A stretch of DNA of 41,175 nt from Smithella sp. SCADC. GTDB taxonomy: Bacteria > Desulfobacterota > Syntrophia > Syntrophales > Smithellaceae. Positions 32,805 through 41,175 of the stretch are shown piece by piece. The stretch lies in the NCBI GenBank assembly GCA_000747625.2, contig JQDQ01000002.1, forward strand, positions 1 through 41,175. Direction: 5' to 3'. Position 1 is the first letter of the stretch. The number at the start of each line of letters is the position of its first letter. The notes under the pieces are model-generated. The model did not search any database. It worked only from the letters and a program-made list of their open reading frames with translations, and was not told the origin of the DNA. The position numbers and the translations under genes are program-made.

Positions 32805-33203
32805 TTAACCTTTACTGTCAATGCATTCTTCTTTATACAAACTGTCACTTTGTACTTTTTTCAGGCAACCAACTATACCCTTAGTATAAAGAATGCCGGC
32901 CGTTTCGAATAAAATATATTTCGTAGCCAGAATGGGAATCTGAAGTTCTTTAGCCATATTGACAGCTTCGGGTGAAGGTTGTTTTCCTCTAACTAAGATA
33001 ATGGCAGCAATATTCCTGGTAGCCGCTGTTTTAACGACCTGGGAATTGGTCAGACCTGTGAGCAAAAGACTGCCTGCTTTCGCAAAAGCAAGAACGTCGC
33101 TCATCAAATCAGCTCCAAAAGCTGTCTGGACTTCCATATCCAGTTTTTCCGCGCCGACAATTACATCGGCATCGAGTATTTCTTTAACTTCTTGTAATTT
33201 CAA
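32805..33203 (-). CDS. DRTGG-type domain protein (tandem copy 1, first gene of the hydrogenase operon)
   Basis: 132 aa. Same architecture as the next gene (FGADLMSDVLAFAKAGSLL, LTGLTNSQVV, IPILATKYILFETAGILY), differing mainly around residues 56-64 and 75-90 and in the C-terminal tail, which has an extra Cys and charged residues. It is the promoter-proximal gene of the minus-strand group that ends at hydA. The 286 bp upstream to the tRNA-Pro gene hold a possible TTGACA (33334-33339, minus) with a poor -10. Confidence 0.8.
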   Translation of the reverse strand: MKLQEVKEILDADVIVGAEKLDMEVQTAFGADLMSDVLAFAKAGSLLLTGLTNSQVVKTAATRNIAAIILVRGKQPSPEAVNMAKELQIPILATKYILFETAGILYTKGIVGCLKKVQSDSLYKEECIDSKG

Positions 33204-33439
33204 AGATAACTCCTTTATGGACGATAAATCCGGTGTTTATATCAAATATCGAAAATAATTGGCGATATATTAAATAAAATGTAAATTTAATTAATACTTT
33301 CCGGTTATTTAATTAACATATGTAAAGCTTTAATGTCAATAAAATTATTCTCTAAATTGTAAAACATATTGACGAATGACTAAGAGTCATTAGTGAGAAT
33401 TAAGGGTGATCATTACACACAACATCGATGTATTTGCTC

Positions 33440-33468
33440 TTGACAGGGTTTTACTGTAATGGTAATCA
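33440..33468 (+). promoter_or_regulatory. Promoter of tRNA-Pro
   Basis: TTGACA (33440-33445), 17-bp spacer, TAATCA (33463-33468). Predicted start is about 15 bp before the tRNA. Confidence 0.5.
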
Positions 33469-33489
33469 CCTCAACACTTTGCGAAATGT

Positions 33490-33566
33490 CGGGGCGTGGC
33501 GCAGTCTGGTAGCGTATCTGAATGGGGTTCAGAGGGCCGGTGGTTCAAATCCACTCGCCCCGACCA
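33490..33566 (+). tRNA. tRNA-Pro (anticodon GGG)
   Basis: 77 nt with encoded CCA. Acceptor cggggcg pairs with cgccccg. Anticodon stem tctga/tcaga holds loop atggggt, giving anticodon GGG. The T arm is ggtgg-ttcaaat-ccact. Confidence 0.93.
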
Positions 33567-33591
33567 ATGAAAACAAGGGGTTAACCAATTT

Positions 33592-33614
33592 AAAGGGGGT
33601 TATCCCCTTTTCTT
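33592..33614 (+). terminator. Terminator after tRNA-Pro
   Basis: Stem aaagggg (33592-33598) with ccccttt (33604-33610), 5-nt loop and a following T-rich tract. Confidence 0.7.
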
Positions 33615-33720
33615 TTGCCTCAAGGACATTTCTCTTGCATAAAAGCGTATAATCAAATACATAAATTCACAAGAAGCTTAATTTAACTGGTTTTGTTTGT
33701 AATTACAAAAATAATCCGCG

Positions 33721-33749
33721 TTGACAATTGTGTGCGTAATGAATATATA
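33721..33749 (+). promoter_or_regulatory. Strong promoter of tRNA-Leu and probably tig-clpP-clpX-lon
   Basis: TTGACA (33721-33726), exact 17-bp spacer, TATATA (33744-33749). The tRNA begins 10 bp after the -10, and no terminator lies between the tRNA and tig. Confidence 0.75.
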
Positions 33750-33759
33750 AAATCCCAGG

Positions 33760-33846
33760 GCGAGAGTGGCGGAATTGGCAGACGCACTGGACTTAGGATC
33801 CAGCCCGCCTAAGCGGATAGGGGTTCAAATCCCCTCTCTCGCACCA
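33760..33846 (+). tRNA. tRNA-Leu (anticodon UAG)
   Basis: 87 nt with encoded CCA and a long variable arm (class II). Acceptor gcgagag pairs with ctctcgc. Anticodon stem ctgga/tccag holds loop cttagga, giving anticodon TAG. Confidence 0.95.
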
Positions 33847-33895
33847 GTGTTCAGCGGAAACTTGTAAATATTTCAATAAAGAAGGAGATACTATA

Positions 33896-35218
33896 GTGAG
33901 CGAGGTTGTAGTAAAAATAGAAGACTTGAGTCCTGTAAAGAAAAAATTGTCGTTGGAAATACCCTGGAATGAGGTTAAAAATGAACTGGATGCGGTATAT
34001 CACGATGTCGGGAAGAAGGCCAAGCTTAAAGGTTTCCGCCCGGGTAAAATTCCCCGCAAGGTATTAGAAACTTATTTTAAAGATCAGGCGGAACAAGAAA
34101 CAACAACCAATATGGTCAATAAATATTATTGGCAAACTTTGGAAGACAGAAAAATTATTCCTATTTCGCAACCTGAAATTAATCAGGAAGGCATAAAAGA
34201 GAATACAAATTTTGCTTTTACCGCATCTTTTGAAACCGCGCCGGAATTCGAACCTGAAAATTACAAAGGAATTGATTTAGAAAAAGAAGAATTTAAAATA
34301 ACAGATGATGATATTAAGAAAAGAATTGACGAAATAAGGCAAATGTTTGCCACTATGGAAGAGGTTAAAGAGGATCGCGCAGCAGTTAAAGGGGATTTTG
34401 TGGTGATCGACTTTGACGGAAGTCTCAATGGGGAATCGTATGAAGAATTAAAAGCCGAGAGCCATTTTTTAGAAATCGGTTCGGGAAAATTTGTTCCCGG
34501 TTTTGAGGAACAATTGATTGGTGCTAAAAAAGAAGAGAAAAGGGAGATTAAGGTAACTTTCCCCGCTGATTATCATGAAAGCAAACTTGCCGGTCAGGAA
34601 GTGGTGTTTAATGTATTTGTAAAAAGTATCAGGGCAAAGAAATTACCTGATAATGATGATAGTTTTATAAAAAACTTTGAAAAATATAATACTTTTGAAG
34701 AGTTTGAAAATGATGTGCGTGCGTCTTTAGAAGAAAAGAATCAGCAAATGGCTAAAGTTAATTTTCATGATACTATTACGGAAAAATTGATCAAAGAGAA
34801 CGATTTTGAAGTACCTCCGTCGCTTGTGGAAAGACAAATTTATTATATGATGGCCGATAATCAGAGAAGAATGATTTCAGCCGGTATAGATGAGGAGCAA
34901 GCGATGAAATTTAGCCTGAAAATGCATGACAAATTTAAAGATGATGCTGAAAAAATAGTCAAATCTTTCCTGCTTTTAAAGAAGATTGCCGAGAAGGAAT
35001 CATTACTGGTCGAAGAAAACGATATAGAGAAATATCTTCAGGATTTAGCTGTCCAGCATAAACGGGATTATGAATCAATAAAGAAAATGTACGATGATGA
35101 AGAAAGAAAAGAAAATCTTAAAATGGAAATAATGCAAAAAAAGGTATTTGACTTTATCGAGTTCAATGCCAATATTAAGACCGTTGAGAAAAAAGATGCG
35201 GATATGGAGGTTAAATAG
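33896..35218 (+). CDS. tig: Trigger factor
   Basis: 440 aa from GTG 33896 with GAAGGAG 8-9 bp upstream. The N-terminal ribosome-binding domain carries the signature [14 protein letters not shown]. The FKBP-type prolyl isomerase domain follows (about 150-245; [29 protein letters not shown]), then the long charged helical chaperone domain. It folds nascent chains at the ribosome exit. It lies 49 bp after tRNA-Leu with no terminator between, and overlaps clpP by one base. Confidence 0.96.
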   Translation: MSEVVVKIEDLSPVKKKLSLEIPWNEVKNELDAVYHDVGKKAKLKGFRPGKIPRKVLETYFKDQAEQETTTNMVNKYYWQTLEDRKIIPISQPEINQEGIKENTNFAFTASFETAPEFEPENYKGIDLEKEEFKITDDDIKKRIDEIRQMFATMEEVKEDRAAVKGDFVVIDFDGSLNGESYEELKAESHFLEIGSGKFVPGFEEQLIGAKKEEKREIKVTFPADYHESKLAGQEVVFNVFVKSIRAKKLPDNDDSFIKNFEKYNTFEEFENDVRASLEEKNQQMAKVNFHDTITEKLIKENDFEVPPSLVERQIYYMMADNQRRMISAGIDEEQAMKFSLKMHDKFKDDAEKIVKSFLLLKKIAEKESLLVEENDIEKYLQDLAVQHKRDYESIKKMYDDEERKENLKMEIMQKKVFDFIEFNANIKTVEKKDADMEVK

Positions 35219-35835
35219 TGAATTTAGTCCCTATGGTGGTTGAACAGGACGGACGGGGTGAACGGGCATATGATATTTACTCCCGTTTATTGAAAGATCG
35301 CATTATTTTTCTGGGCACAGCGATTGATGATAATGTCGCTAATTTAATTGTCGCTCAAATGTTGTATCTGGAGGCCGACAATCCGGACAAGGAAATCTTC
35401 TTCTATTTAAATTCCCCCGGTGGCTCTGTAAGTTCGGGTATGGCTATTTTTGATACAATGCAGTACATTAAATCACCGGTTTCAACCGTTTGTATGGGGC
35501 AATCAGCAAGTATGGCTGCAATACTTTTAGCAGCCGGAGAAAAGAAAAAACGATTTGCTCTGCCTCATTCGAGAATTTTAATCCATCAGCCATTGGGAGG
35601 CTTTCAGGGACAAGCAACGGATATTGATATTCAGGCAAAAGAAATATTGAGGTTAAAAGACGAGTTAAACAAAATTTTGGCCGCATTAACGGGACAGCCG
35701 CTTTCCAGGATTACGAACGATACGGAACGGGATTATTTTATGACGAGTGAACAAGCTAAAGAATACGGTTTAATCGATGAAATTATAATTCGAAAACCGG
35801 AAACTTCAGCCAACTCAAACAAAAAGGAGAATTAA
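35218..35835 (+). CDS. clpP: ATP-dependent Clp protease proteolytic subunit
   Basis: 205 aa from GTG 35218, sharing a base with the tig stop. Catalytic triad: Ser98 in GQSASMAA, His123 in HQPLGG and Asp172 in [17 protein letters not shown] is the oxyanion strand. The classical N-terminal processing region is short ([10 protein letters not shown]). It forms the tetradecameric chamber that works with ClpX, encoded next. Confidence 0.97.
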   Translation: MNLVPMVVEQDGRGERAYDIYSRLLKDRIIFLGTAIDDNVANLIVAQMLYLEADNPDKEIFFYLNSPGGSVSSGMAIFDTMQYIKSPVSTVCMGQSASMAAILLAAGEKKKRFALPHSRILIHQPLGGFQGQATDIDIQAKEILRLKDELNKILAALTGQPLSRITNDTERDYFMTSEQAKEYGLIDEIIIRKPETSANSNKKEN

Positions 35836-37098
35836 ATGATAAAAAAAAGCAAAAATAACCGAACGGGACAAGGCATGCTTTTTTGTTCTTTTTGTGGGAA
35901 GATGCAAAGTGAAGTACGGAAACTGGTTGCCGGTCCGACAGCCTATATTTGCGATGAGTGCATTGAACTTTGCCGGTATATTGTTGAGGAAGAGGACGAT
36001 AACCTTGTAGAAAAAGATTCCCAAAAAGGTTTACCCAATCCGAAAGAAATCAAGAAATTCCTGGATCAATACGTTATCGGTCAGGAGAAAACGAAAAAGA
36101 TATTGTCGGTTGCCGTCTATAATCATTATAAAAGATTATTTTCCCATGTTGAACCCGACGGAATAGAAATTCAGAAAAGCAATGTGCTTTTAATCGGGCC
36201 CACCGGCTCCGGTAAAACTTTGCTGGCCAAAACTCTGGCAAAATTTCTCAATGTTCCTTTTACAATTGCCGACGCGACAACTTTAACGGAAGCCGGATAT
36301 GTCGGAGAAGATGTAGAAAACATTATTTTAAGTTTGCTGCAAAATGCGGATTATGATGTTACCAGAGCATCGAAAGGCATCGTTTATATTGATGAGATAG
36401 ATAAAATTGCCAAGAAGTCAGGGAATCCTTCCATCACCAGAGATGTCTCCGGTGAAGGAGTGCAGCAGGCTCTGTTGAAAATTATGGAAGGAACAATGGC
36501 CAACATTCCGCCCAAAGGAGGCCGTAAACACCCTCAACAGGAATTTATTCAGGTAGACACAACGAATATTTTATTTATCTGTGGCGGCGCTTTTAATGAC
36601 CTGGAAAACATCATTTCCAGGCGACTGGGCGCTAATACAATGGGCTTCGGCGCTGAAATCAAAAGCAAGAAAGAAAAGAGAGTTGGTGAATTGCTTGCTG
36701 AAGTAAGGTCGGAAGATTTATTGAAATTTGGATTGATACCGGAATTTATCGGTCGTTTGCCCGTCATAGCAACTCTGGATGAATTGGAGGAAGCCACTTT
36801 AATTCGAATATTAGTGGAACCGAAAGATGCTATTATTAAACAATACAAAAAATTATTTGCTCTGGAAAATGTAGCTTTAAAATTTACAGACGGAGCGCTG
36901 AGAGCTGTTGCCAAGTTATCCATGGAAAGAAAATCCGGCGCGCGGGGCTTGCGATCCATTCTGGAAAATACCATGCTGGAAATCATGTATGATATTCCGT
37001 CGCAGGATGATATTAAAGAATGTGTCATTAGTGAAGAAGTCGTATTAAAAGAAGAAAAACCAATTTTAATTTATGAAACCAAGTCTGAGTCTGCTTGA
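35836..37098 (+). CDS. clpX: ATP-dependent Clp protease ATP-binding subunit ClpX
   Basis: 420 aa; ATG follows the clpP stop directly. The N-terminal zinc-binding domain has Cys17, 20, 39 and 42. The AAA+ module has Walker [14 protein letters not shown], Walker [17 protein letters not shown], and the pore-loop context [20 protein letters not shown] is the sensor-2 region. It unfolds tagged substrates and feeds them to ClpP. Confidence 0.97.
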   Translation: MIKKSKNNRTGQGMLFCSFCGKMQSEVRKLVAGPTAYICDECIELCRYIVEEEDDNLVEKDSQKGLPNPKEIKKFLDQYVIGQEKTKKILSVAVYNHYKRLFSHVEPDGIEIQKSNVLLIGPTGSGKTLLAKTLAKFLNVPFTIADATTLTEAGYVGEDVENIILSLLQNADYDVTRASKGIVYIDEIDKIAKKSGNPSITRDVSGEGVQQALLKIMEGTMANIPPKGGRKHPQQEFIQVDTTNILFICGGAFNDLENIISRRLGANTMGFGAEIKSKKEKRVGELLAEVRSEDLLKFGLIPEFIGRLPVIATLDELEEATLIRILVEPKDAIIKQYKKLFALENVALKFTDGALRAVAKLSMERKSGARGLRSILENTMLEIMYDIPSQDDIKECVISEEVVLKEEKPILIYETKSESA

Positions 37099-37117
37099 GA
37101 AATATACAGGAAAAAAC

Positions 37118-39526
37118 ATGTTTGACGAAAAGAAAATCGATGATCATGATAAAACAATTGTAATTCCGCTCTTACCCCTGAGAGATGTTGTGATGTTTCC
37201 ACATATGATTGTGCCGTTGTTTGTGGGGCGCGAAAAATCCATTGCCGCGCTGGAATTGGCAATGCAATATGAAAAAAGTATTTTTATGGTTGCCCAGAAA
37301 AATGCCAGGGAAGACGATCCGGCGCAGGAACATATTTATAATGTCGGCACAATTGGCATTATTATTCAACTTTTGCGTCTGCCTGATGGGACCGTAAAGG
37401 TGCTTGTTGAGGGGAAGACCCGTGGAGTCATCAAAGAATATTTGCCTAATAATGATTTTTTCCTGGTTAAGGTGAATGAAATAGAGGAAATTAATGATCA
37501 AAATGATGTAAAAAAACAGGCTCTGATGCGCAGCGTTAAGGAATCTTTCGAGCTTTATCTGAAGCTGAGTAAAAAAATCCATCTCGAAATGATCGGAACA
37601 ATAGCTGTTATTGAAGATGCCTCGAAACTCTCTGATGTTGTTATTACCCATCTCAATGTGAAGCTGGAAGATAAACAAAAAATTATCGAGATATTTGACG
37701 TTGGTGAACGTCTGGAAACGATTTATTCGTTGATGCTCTCTGAAATCGAAATCCTGCAGGTTGAAGAAAAAATCAAGCGGCGCGTCAAGAAACAGATGGA
37801 AAAGACGCAAAAGGATTACTATCTGAACGAACAGATGCGGGCTATTCAGAAAGAAATGGGAGAAAAAGATGATTTTTCCAATGAGATAGCAGAGTTGGAA
37901 AAACGCTTGAAGCAGAAGAAAATGTCGGAAGAGGCCGTGAAAAAAGTCCGGCATGAAATTAAAAAATTACAAATGATGACTCCCATGTCCGCGGAAGCTA
38001 CGGTAGTCAGAAATTATATTGACTGGATATTGGATATGCCCTGGGCGGAAAAAACTGAAAACAAATACACGCTGAAAGAATCCGAAACAATTCTTGAAGA
38101 AGATCATTATGGATTAAAGAGCGTCAAGGAACGTATTATCGAATACCTGGCCGTGCAGACGCTGGTAAAGAAAAATAAAGGTTCAATTTTGTGTCTGGTG
38201 GGCCCGCCCGGCGTGGGAAAAACATCTATCGCCAAGTCAGTGGCCAGAGCCACGAATAGAAAATTTGTGCGCATGTCTCTGGGTGGCGTTCACGATGAAG
38301 CCGAGATTCGCGGCCATCGTCGAACCTATATCGGAGCAATGCCGGGTAAGATTATTCAGATGCTGAAAAAAGCCGGTTCCAACAATCCTGTTTTTTGTCT
38401 GGATGAAGTAGATAAACTCAGTTCTGATTTCAGAGGCGATCCATCATCCGCACTGCTGGAAGTTCTTGATCCGGAGCAAAACTTTGCCTTTAGTGATAAT
38501 TATCTTGATCTCGATTATGATTTATCGGAAATCATGTTTATTACGACAGCAAACGTGTTGCAGACAATACCCGCCCCGTTGCAGGACAGGATGGAAGTAA
38601 TCAGGATTGCCGGTTACACTGAACCGGAGAAAGTGCAAATCGCGAAAAAGTTTTTGATCGCGAAACAAACAGAAGCTAATGGTCTGACAAATGACAATGT
38701 GGAATTTACGAAAGGGGCCTTCCTCAAAATTATTCGTCAATATACGCGGGAAGCCGGTGTGCGTAATTTGGATCGTGAAATTGCTTCCGTTTGCCGTAAA
38801 GTTGCCAAAGAGATAGTCAATAATAATGATAATAAGAAAAAAATGATTATCACGTCCAAGTCCCTTTCCAAATATTTGGGAGTTTCCAAATATCATCATG
38901 GTGAAATAGAAGGAAAAGATAAAATCGGTTTGACTACAGGACTCGCCTGGACGGAAGTTGGCGGAGAACTTCTGGCTATTGAAGCTTCCGTTATGGAAGG
39001 CACCGGCAAGATGACAATGACCGGGAAATTAGGCGATGTCATGCAGGAATCCGTTCAGGCTGCCTTGAGCTATATTCGTGCCCGTGCCGAACAATTCGGA
39101 CTGGAAAAGAATTTTTATAAGGAAATTGATATTCATGTGCATGTGCCGGAAGGAGCGATTCCCAAAGATGGTCCATCCGCGGGCATTGCTATGGCTACTT
39201 CCATTGCCTCCGCGCTGATGAAGAAAAAAGTGCGTGCCGATCTGGCCATGACCGGTGAAATTACATTAAGAGGCAGAGTTTTACCTATCGGAGGTCTCAA
39301 AGAAAAACTCCTTGCCGCTCACCGGGGTAATATAAAAATGGTGATAATTCCGAAAGATAATGAAAAAGATCTGGCGGAAGTTCCGCACAATGTGCAAAAA
39401 GCGCTAAAGATTATTTTTGTTGAGCATATCGATGAAGTGCTGAAAATTGCTTTTCTGCAGGATGAAGAAAATACCAGCGCAGTACTTACAGCAGGTGTGC
39501 CGGTGAGTTCCCAAGCTGTGAATTAA
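37118..39526 (+). CDS. lon: ATP-dependent Lon protease
   Basis: About 802 aa from ATG 37118 ([11 protein letters not shown]), which has AGGA 6 bp upstream and lies 19 bp after clpX. An in-frame ATG at 37073 inside clpX has no ribosome site. The N-terminal substrate domain has [17 protein letters not shown]+ Walker A is [13 protein letters not shown] and Walker [12 protein letters not shown]. The protease domain has the catalytic Ser in [12 protein letters not shown] and the Lys further on near [12 protein letters not shown]. It degrades misfolded and regulatory proteins. Confidence 0.96.
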   Translation: MFDEKKIDDHDKTIVIPLLPLRDVVMFPHMIVPLFVGREKSIAALELAMQYEKSIFMVAQKNAREDDPAQEHIYNVGTIGIIIQLLRLPDGTVKVLVEGKTRGVIKEYLPNNDFFLVKVNEIEEINDQNDVKKQALMRSVKESFELYLKLSKKIHLEMIGTIAVIEDASKLSDVVITHLNVKLEDKQKIIEIFDVGERLETIYSLMLSEIEILQVEEKIKRRVKKQMEKTQKDYYLNEQMRAIQKEMGEKDDFSNEIAELEKRLKQKKMSEEAVKKVRHEIKKLQMMTPMSAEATVVRNYIDWILDMPWAEKTENKYTLKESETILEEDHYGLKSVKERIIEYLAVQTLVKKNKGSILCLVGPPGVGKTSIAKSVARATNRKFVRMSLGGVHDEAEIRGHRRTYIGAMPGKIIQMLKKAGSNNPVFCLDEVDKLSSDFRGDPSSALLEVLDPEQNFAFSDNYLDLDYDLSEIMFITTANVLQTIPAPLQDRMEVIRIAGYTEPEKVQIAKKFLIAKQTEANGLTNDNVEFTKGAFLKIIRQYTREAGVRNLDREIASVCRKVAKEIVNNNDNKKKMIITSKSLSKYLGVSKYHHGEIEGKDKIGLTTGLAWTEVGGELLAIEASVMEGTGKMTMTGKLGDVMQESVQAALSYIRARAEQFGLEKNFYKEIDIHVHVPEGAIPKDGPSAGIAMATSIASALMKKKVRADLAMTGEITLRGRVLPIGGLKEKLLAAHRGNIKMVIIPKDNEKDLAEVPHNVQKALKIIFVEHIDEVLKIAFLQDEENTSAVLTAGVPVSSQAVN

Positions 39527-39550
39527 AATGTTTTTTCGTGCTTTTACAGC

Positions 39551-39579
39551 TTGACAAGGCATTTCAATGTTGCTAGAAG
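39551..39579 (+). promoter_or_regulatory. Promoter of tRNA-Val/tRNA-Asp
   Basis: TTGACA (39551-39556), 17-bp spacer, TAGAAG (39574-39579); tRNA-Val starts 24 bp later. Confidence 0.6.
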
Positions 39580-39603
39580 CACAAAGCGTTTTTGATGGTT
39601 TAG

Positions 39604-39679
39604 GGGCGGGTAGCTCAGCCGGGAGAGCGCCACGCTTACACCGTGGATGTCACAGGTTCGATCCCTGTCCCGCCTACCA
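39604..39679 (+). tRNA. tRNA-Val (anticodon UAC)
   Basis: 76 nt with encoded CCA. Acceptor gggcggg pairs with cccgcct (first pair G-U). Anticodon stem ccacg/cgtgg holds loop cttacac, giving TAC. T arm is acagg-ttcgatc-cctgt. Confidence 0.95.
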
Positions 39680-39726
39680 TTAATGCAAATTTGAAAAAAT
39701 GAAAATAAAAGTGAAATGAATTTTTC

Positions 39727-39803
39727 GGGGTCATAGTTAAGTTGGTTATAACGCCGGCCTGTCACGCCGGAGGGCAGGGGTTCAAGTCCCCTTGGCCCCG
39801 CCA
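39727..39803 (+). tRNA. tRNA-Asp (anticodon GUC)
   Basis: 77 nt with encoded CCA and discriminator G. Acceptor ggggtca pairs with tggcccc. Anticodon stem ccggc/gccgg holds loop ctgtcac, giving GTC. It lies 47 bp after tRNA-Val and is probably co-transcribed with it. Confidence 0.95.
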
Positions 39804-39811
39804 GAAAATCC

Positions 39812-39848
39812 AAAAGGGAGTCTGCTTAACAGCGGCTCCCTTTTTGTT
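39812..39848 (+). terminator. Terminator after tRNA-Asp
   Basis: Stem aaaagggag (39812-39820) with ctccctttt (39836-39844), 15-nt loop, then T-rich sequence. Confidence 0.75.
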
Positions 39849-39876
39849 TGACTATATAATAGACATTGTATATGTA
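39848..39876 (+). promoter_or_regulatory. Candidate promoter for the outer-membrane protein gene
   Basis: TTGACT (39848-39853), 17-bp spacer, TATGTA (39871-39876), about 50 bp before the start codon. Confidence 0.4.
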
Positions 39877-39928
39877 GAAAACAAAAAATTTCTTTGTTTA
39901 GATGTTTCAATAAAATATGGAGAATATT

Positions 39929-41092
39929 ATGAAAAAAATTTTCATGTTAACAGTTGTCATGGTGCTGATGGCTATCGTCACAGCAGCACAGGCGGAGGTC
40001 AAGGCTGGTTCTTTTTCAGTGACTCCCTTTATCGGAGGTTATATCTTTGAAGGCAATGAGAACCTCAAAGATTCTTATACCGTCGGTTTGCGCGCCGGTT
40101 ATAATTTTACAAAATATTTTGGCGTAGAAGGATTTTTTAATTATATTCCAACTGAAATTCAAAATGTACCCGACGAACCCTGGCAAAACGTATATGGCTA
40201 CGGTGTTGAAGGCATCTTGCATTTGATGCCGGAGGGCCGTATTGTGCCGTTTCTGGCAATAGGCATCGGAGGAATTCATTACAGTTATCCTGAAGAATAC
40301 AGGACAAATAAATTTGCTGTTGATTATGGCGCCGGTCTGAAAATTTTCATAACGGACGATATTGCTCTGCGAGCCGATGTTCGTCATGTAATTCCTTTTA
40401 ATGAAAGATATAACGATTTACTTGTCACCTTCGGAATTTGTTTCTCTTTCGGAGGAGAAAGGAAGCAGATGGCGTCTGCCAGAGTTGAGGAACCTGCTGT
40501 TGAGAAGGAGGCCGTTGCTACGGCCCCCGAACCTGCTGTCGCCAAAGTTGAAGAACAACCTGCACCGAAAGCTGCTGAGATAAAAGTTGAAGAACATGCC
40601 GCTCCGCAGGAAACTGTTGTTCCACCTAAAGTTGAAGAACCCGTTGCTCCGGTACCCGCACCCGTTCCCACTCCTGCACCAGTGCCCGCTGTGACCGAAA
40701 GCCCGGCTCCAATCAGCGGTGATCAAGATAAAACAAAACCTGCTCCCGAAGAAGATGTCCAAAATTTAATAAACAAATGGTTGGCGAGTTGGCAATCGGG
40801 AGATATGCAAACCTACCGCAGTTGCTATATGCCTGATTTTCAATCAAAAGGGATGGATCTGAATGCCTGGATAACTTATAAAACCAATGTGCGCCAGAGA
40901 AGTAAAGATATAAACATCAGAATTGAAAATTTGAAAATATCAGCAGATGAAAAAACTTCTCTTGCTACGGCAATCTTTACTCAATATTACAGCTCCTCAG
41001 TACTCAACGATACAGTTAAAAAGTCATTAAGTCTAAAAAAAATAGACGAAGGATGGAAAATATACAGGGAGACCATTGTTCCTCATGAGTAA
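39929..41092 (+). CDS. Outer-membrane beta-barrel protein with C-terminal NTF2-like domain
   Basis: About 387 aa from ATG 39929, with GGAG 6 bp upstream; the in-frame ATG 39917 contains that ribosome site. The signal peptide ends TAAQA. Mature residues to about 180 are an OmpA-type eight-strand barrel (GSFSVTPFIGGYIFEGNE, YTVGLRAGYNFTKYFGVEGF, YGYGVEGILHLMP, FAVDYGAGLKIFI, LRADVRHVIPF, LLVTFGICFSFGG). Residues ~185-270 form a Pro/Ala/Val/Glu-rich linker with repeated KVEE and PAP units. The end (VQNLINKWLASWQSGDMQTY to GWKIYRETI) is a SnoaL/Cds6-like NTF2 fold as found in some cell-wall transpeptidases. It likely tethers a periplasmic binding domain to the outer membrane. Confidence 0.8.
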   Translation: MKKIFMLTVVMVLMAIVTAAQAEVKAGSFSVTPFIGGYIFEGNENLKDSYTVGLRAGYNFTKYFGVEGFFNYIPTEIQNVPDEPWQNVYGYGVEGILHLMPEGRIVPFLAIGIGGIHYSYPEEYRTNKFAVDYGAGLKIFITDDIALRADVRHVIPFNERYNDLLVTFGICFSFGGERKQMASARVEEPAVEKEAVATAPEPAVAKVEEQPAPKAAEIKVEEHAAPQETVVPPKVEEPVAPVPAPVPTPAPVPAVTESPAPISGDQDKTKPAPEEDVQNLINKWLASWQSGDMQTYRSCYMPDFQSKGMDLNAWITYKTNVRQRSKDINIRIENLKISADEKTSLATAIFTQYYSSSVLNDTVKKSLSLKKIDEGWKIYRETIVPHE

Positions 41093-41175
41093 TGTCCCCC
41101 GCTGGCGGGGGCAGGGGGTGGAAGTTGCTTCTTGTTCATTTGTCTATGGTTTCTCGCTGTAATGTCCCCCGCTGG
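41090..41175. repeat. Dispersed GC-rich palindromic repeat, two units in tandem
   Basis: taatgtcccccgctgg occurs at 41090-41105 and again at 41160-41175 (70-bp period), the second running off the window. The first continues cgggggcagggggtgg, forming the palindrome cccccgctggcggggg. It matches the motif at 23831-23860. The stop codon of the outer-membrane gene is the first TAA of the repeat. Confidence 0.8.

Noticed and set aside
37172-37954. Minus-strand open frame of 260 codons inside lon
   Set aside because: It is antisense to the conserved Lon N-terminal domain, with no family resemblance.
39544-39813. Minus-strand open frame reading GPRGLEPLPSGVTGRRYN and RDRDRTCDIHGVS
   Set aside because: It is the antisense of tRNA-Asp and tRNA-Val; this wording is a well-known spurious translation of tRNA genes.
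1-41175. CRISPR array, prophage or integrase-type island
   Set aside because: No regularly spaced repeats, phage structural genes, integrase or att-like duplication at the tRNA genes was seen.

Overview
The window looks like part of the chromosome of a strictly anaerobic, Gram-negative, H2- or formate-metabolising bacterium, most likely a syntrophic deltaproteobacterium of the Syntrophales (Smithella/Syntrophus) type. The reasons are a multimeric NAD(P)-linked [FeFe]-hydrogenase with a full set of maturases (HydE, HydF, HydG), an oxalate/formate-antiporter-family transporter, outer-membrane proteins, and a tig-clpP-clpX-lon block. The taxonomic label is inference; no rRNA is present.

Layout. 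1-5.7 kb is a decaying, visibly more GC-rich accessory segment on the minus strand. It holds a TetR regulator, a PlsC-type acyltransferase, an outer-membrane efflux lipoprotein and a membrane-fusion protein, then a truncated and frameshifted patatin gene where an inner-membrane pump would be expected. It also holds an IS5-family transposase remnant, a ~90-bp duplication of the tetR/efflux junction, and an HD-GYP pseudogene. 5.8-7.1 kb has a small secreted DUF2845 protein and a methyltransferase-like protein. 7.2-12.5 kb has palindromic repeats and a compact AddB/AddA-like nuclease-helicase pair. 12.5-15.1 kb is a histidine kinase/response-regulator group whose outer ends both stop inside PAS domains. 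15.2-16.5 kb is the antiporter-family transporter, and 16.8-17.9 kb a radical-SAM protein.

The core of the window is hydrogenase biology. 17.9-23.8 kb (minus) is the maturation operon aspA-hydF-(frameshifted small gene)-TM1266-type regulator-hydG-hydE. An unclassified leader with a strong intrinsic terminator sits directly in front of the regulator-hydG-hydE part. 24.2-33.2 kb (minus) is the structural operon. It begins with a six-gene putative signalling module (three DRTGG-type proteins, an RsbW-like ATPase, a PHP protein and a second GHKL ATPase) and continues into hydC (NuoE-like), hndB, a hydB (NuoF-like)-GltD/NfnB fusion, hydA and a terminator. A decayed partial copy of the second ATPase gene lies between the module and hydC.

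33.4-41.2 kb (plus) is housekeeping: tRNA-Pro(GGG), tRNA-Leu(UAG), tig, clpP, clpX, lon, tRNA-Val(UAC), tRNA-Asp(GUC), then an outer-membrane beta-barrel protein fused to an NTF2-like domain. A GC-rich palindromic repeat at the right edge is also found beside aspA.

The strongest candidates for undescribed biology are the DRTGG/ATPase/PHP module tied to the hydrogenase, the leader-terminator in front of the TM1266 regulator and hydG, and the NuoF-GltD fusion subunit.
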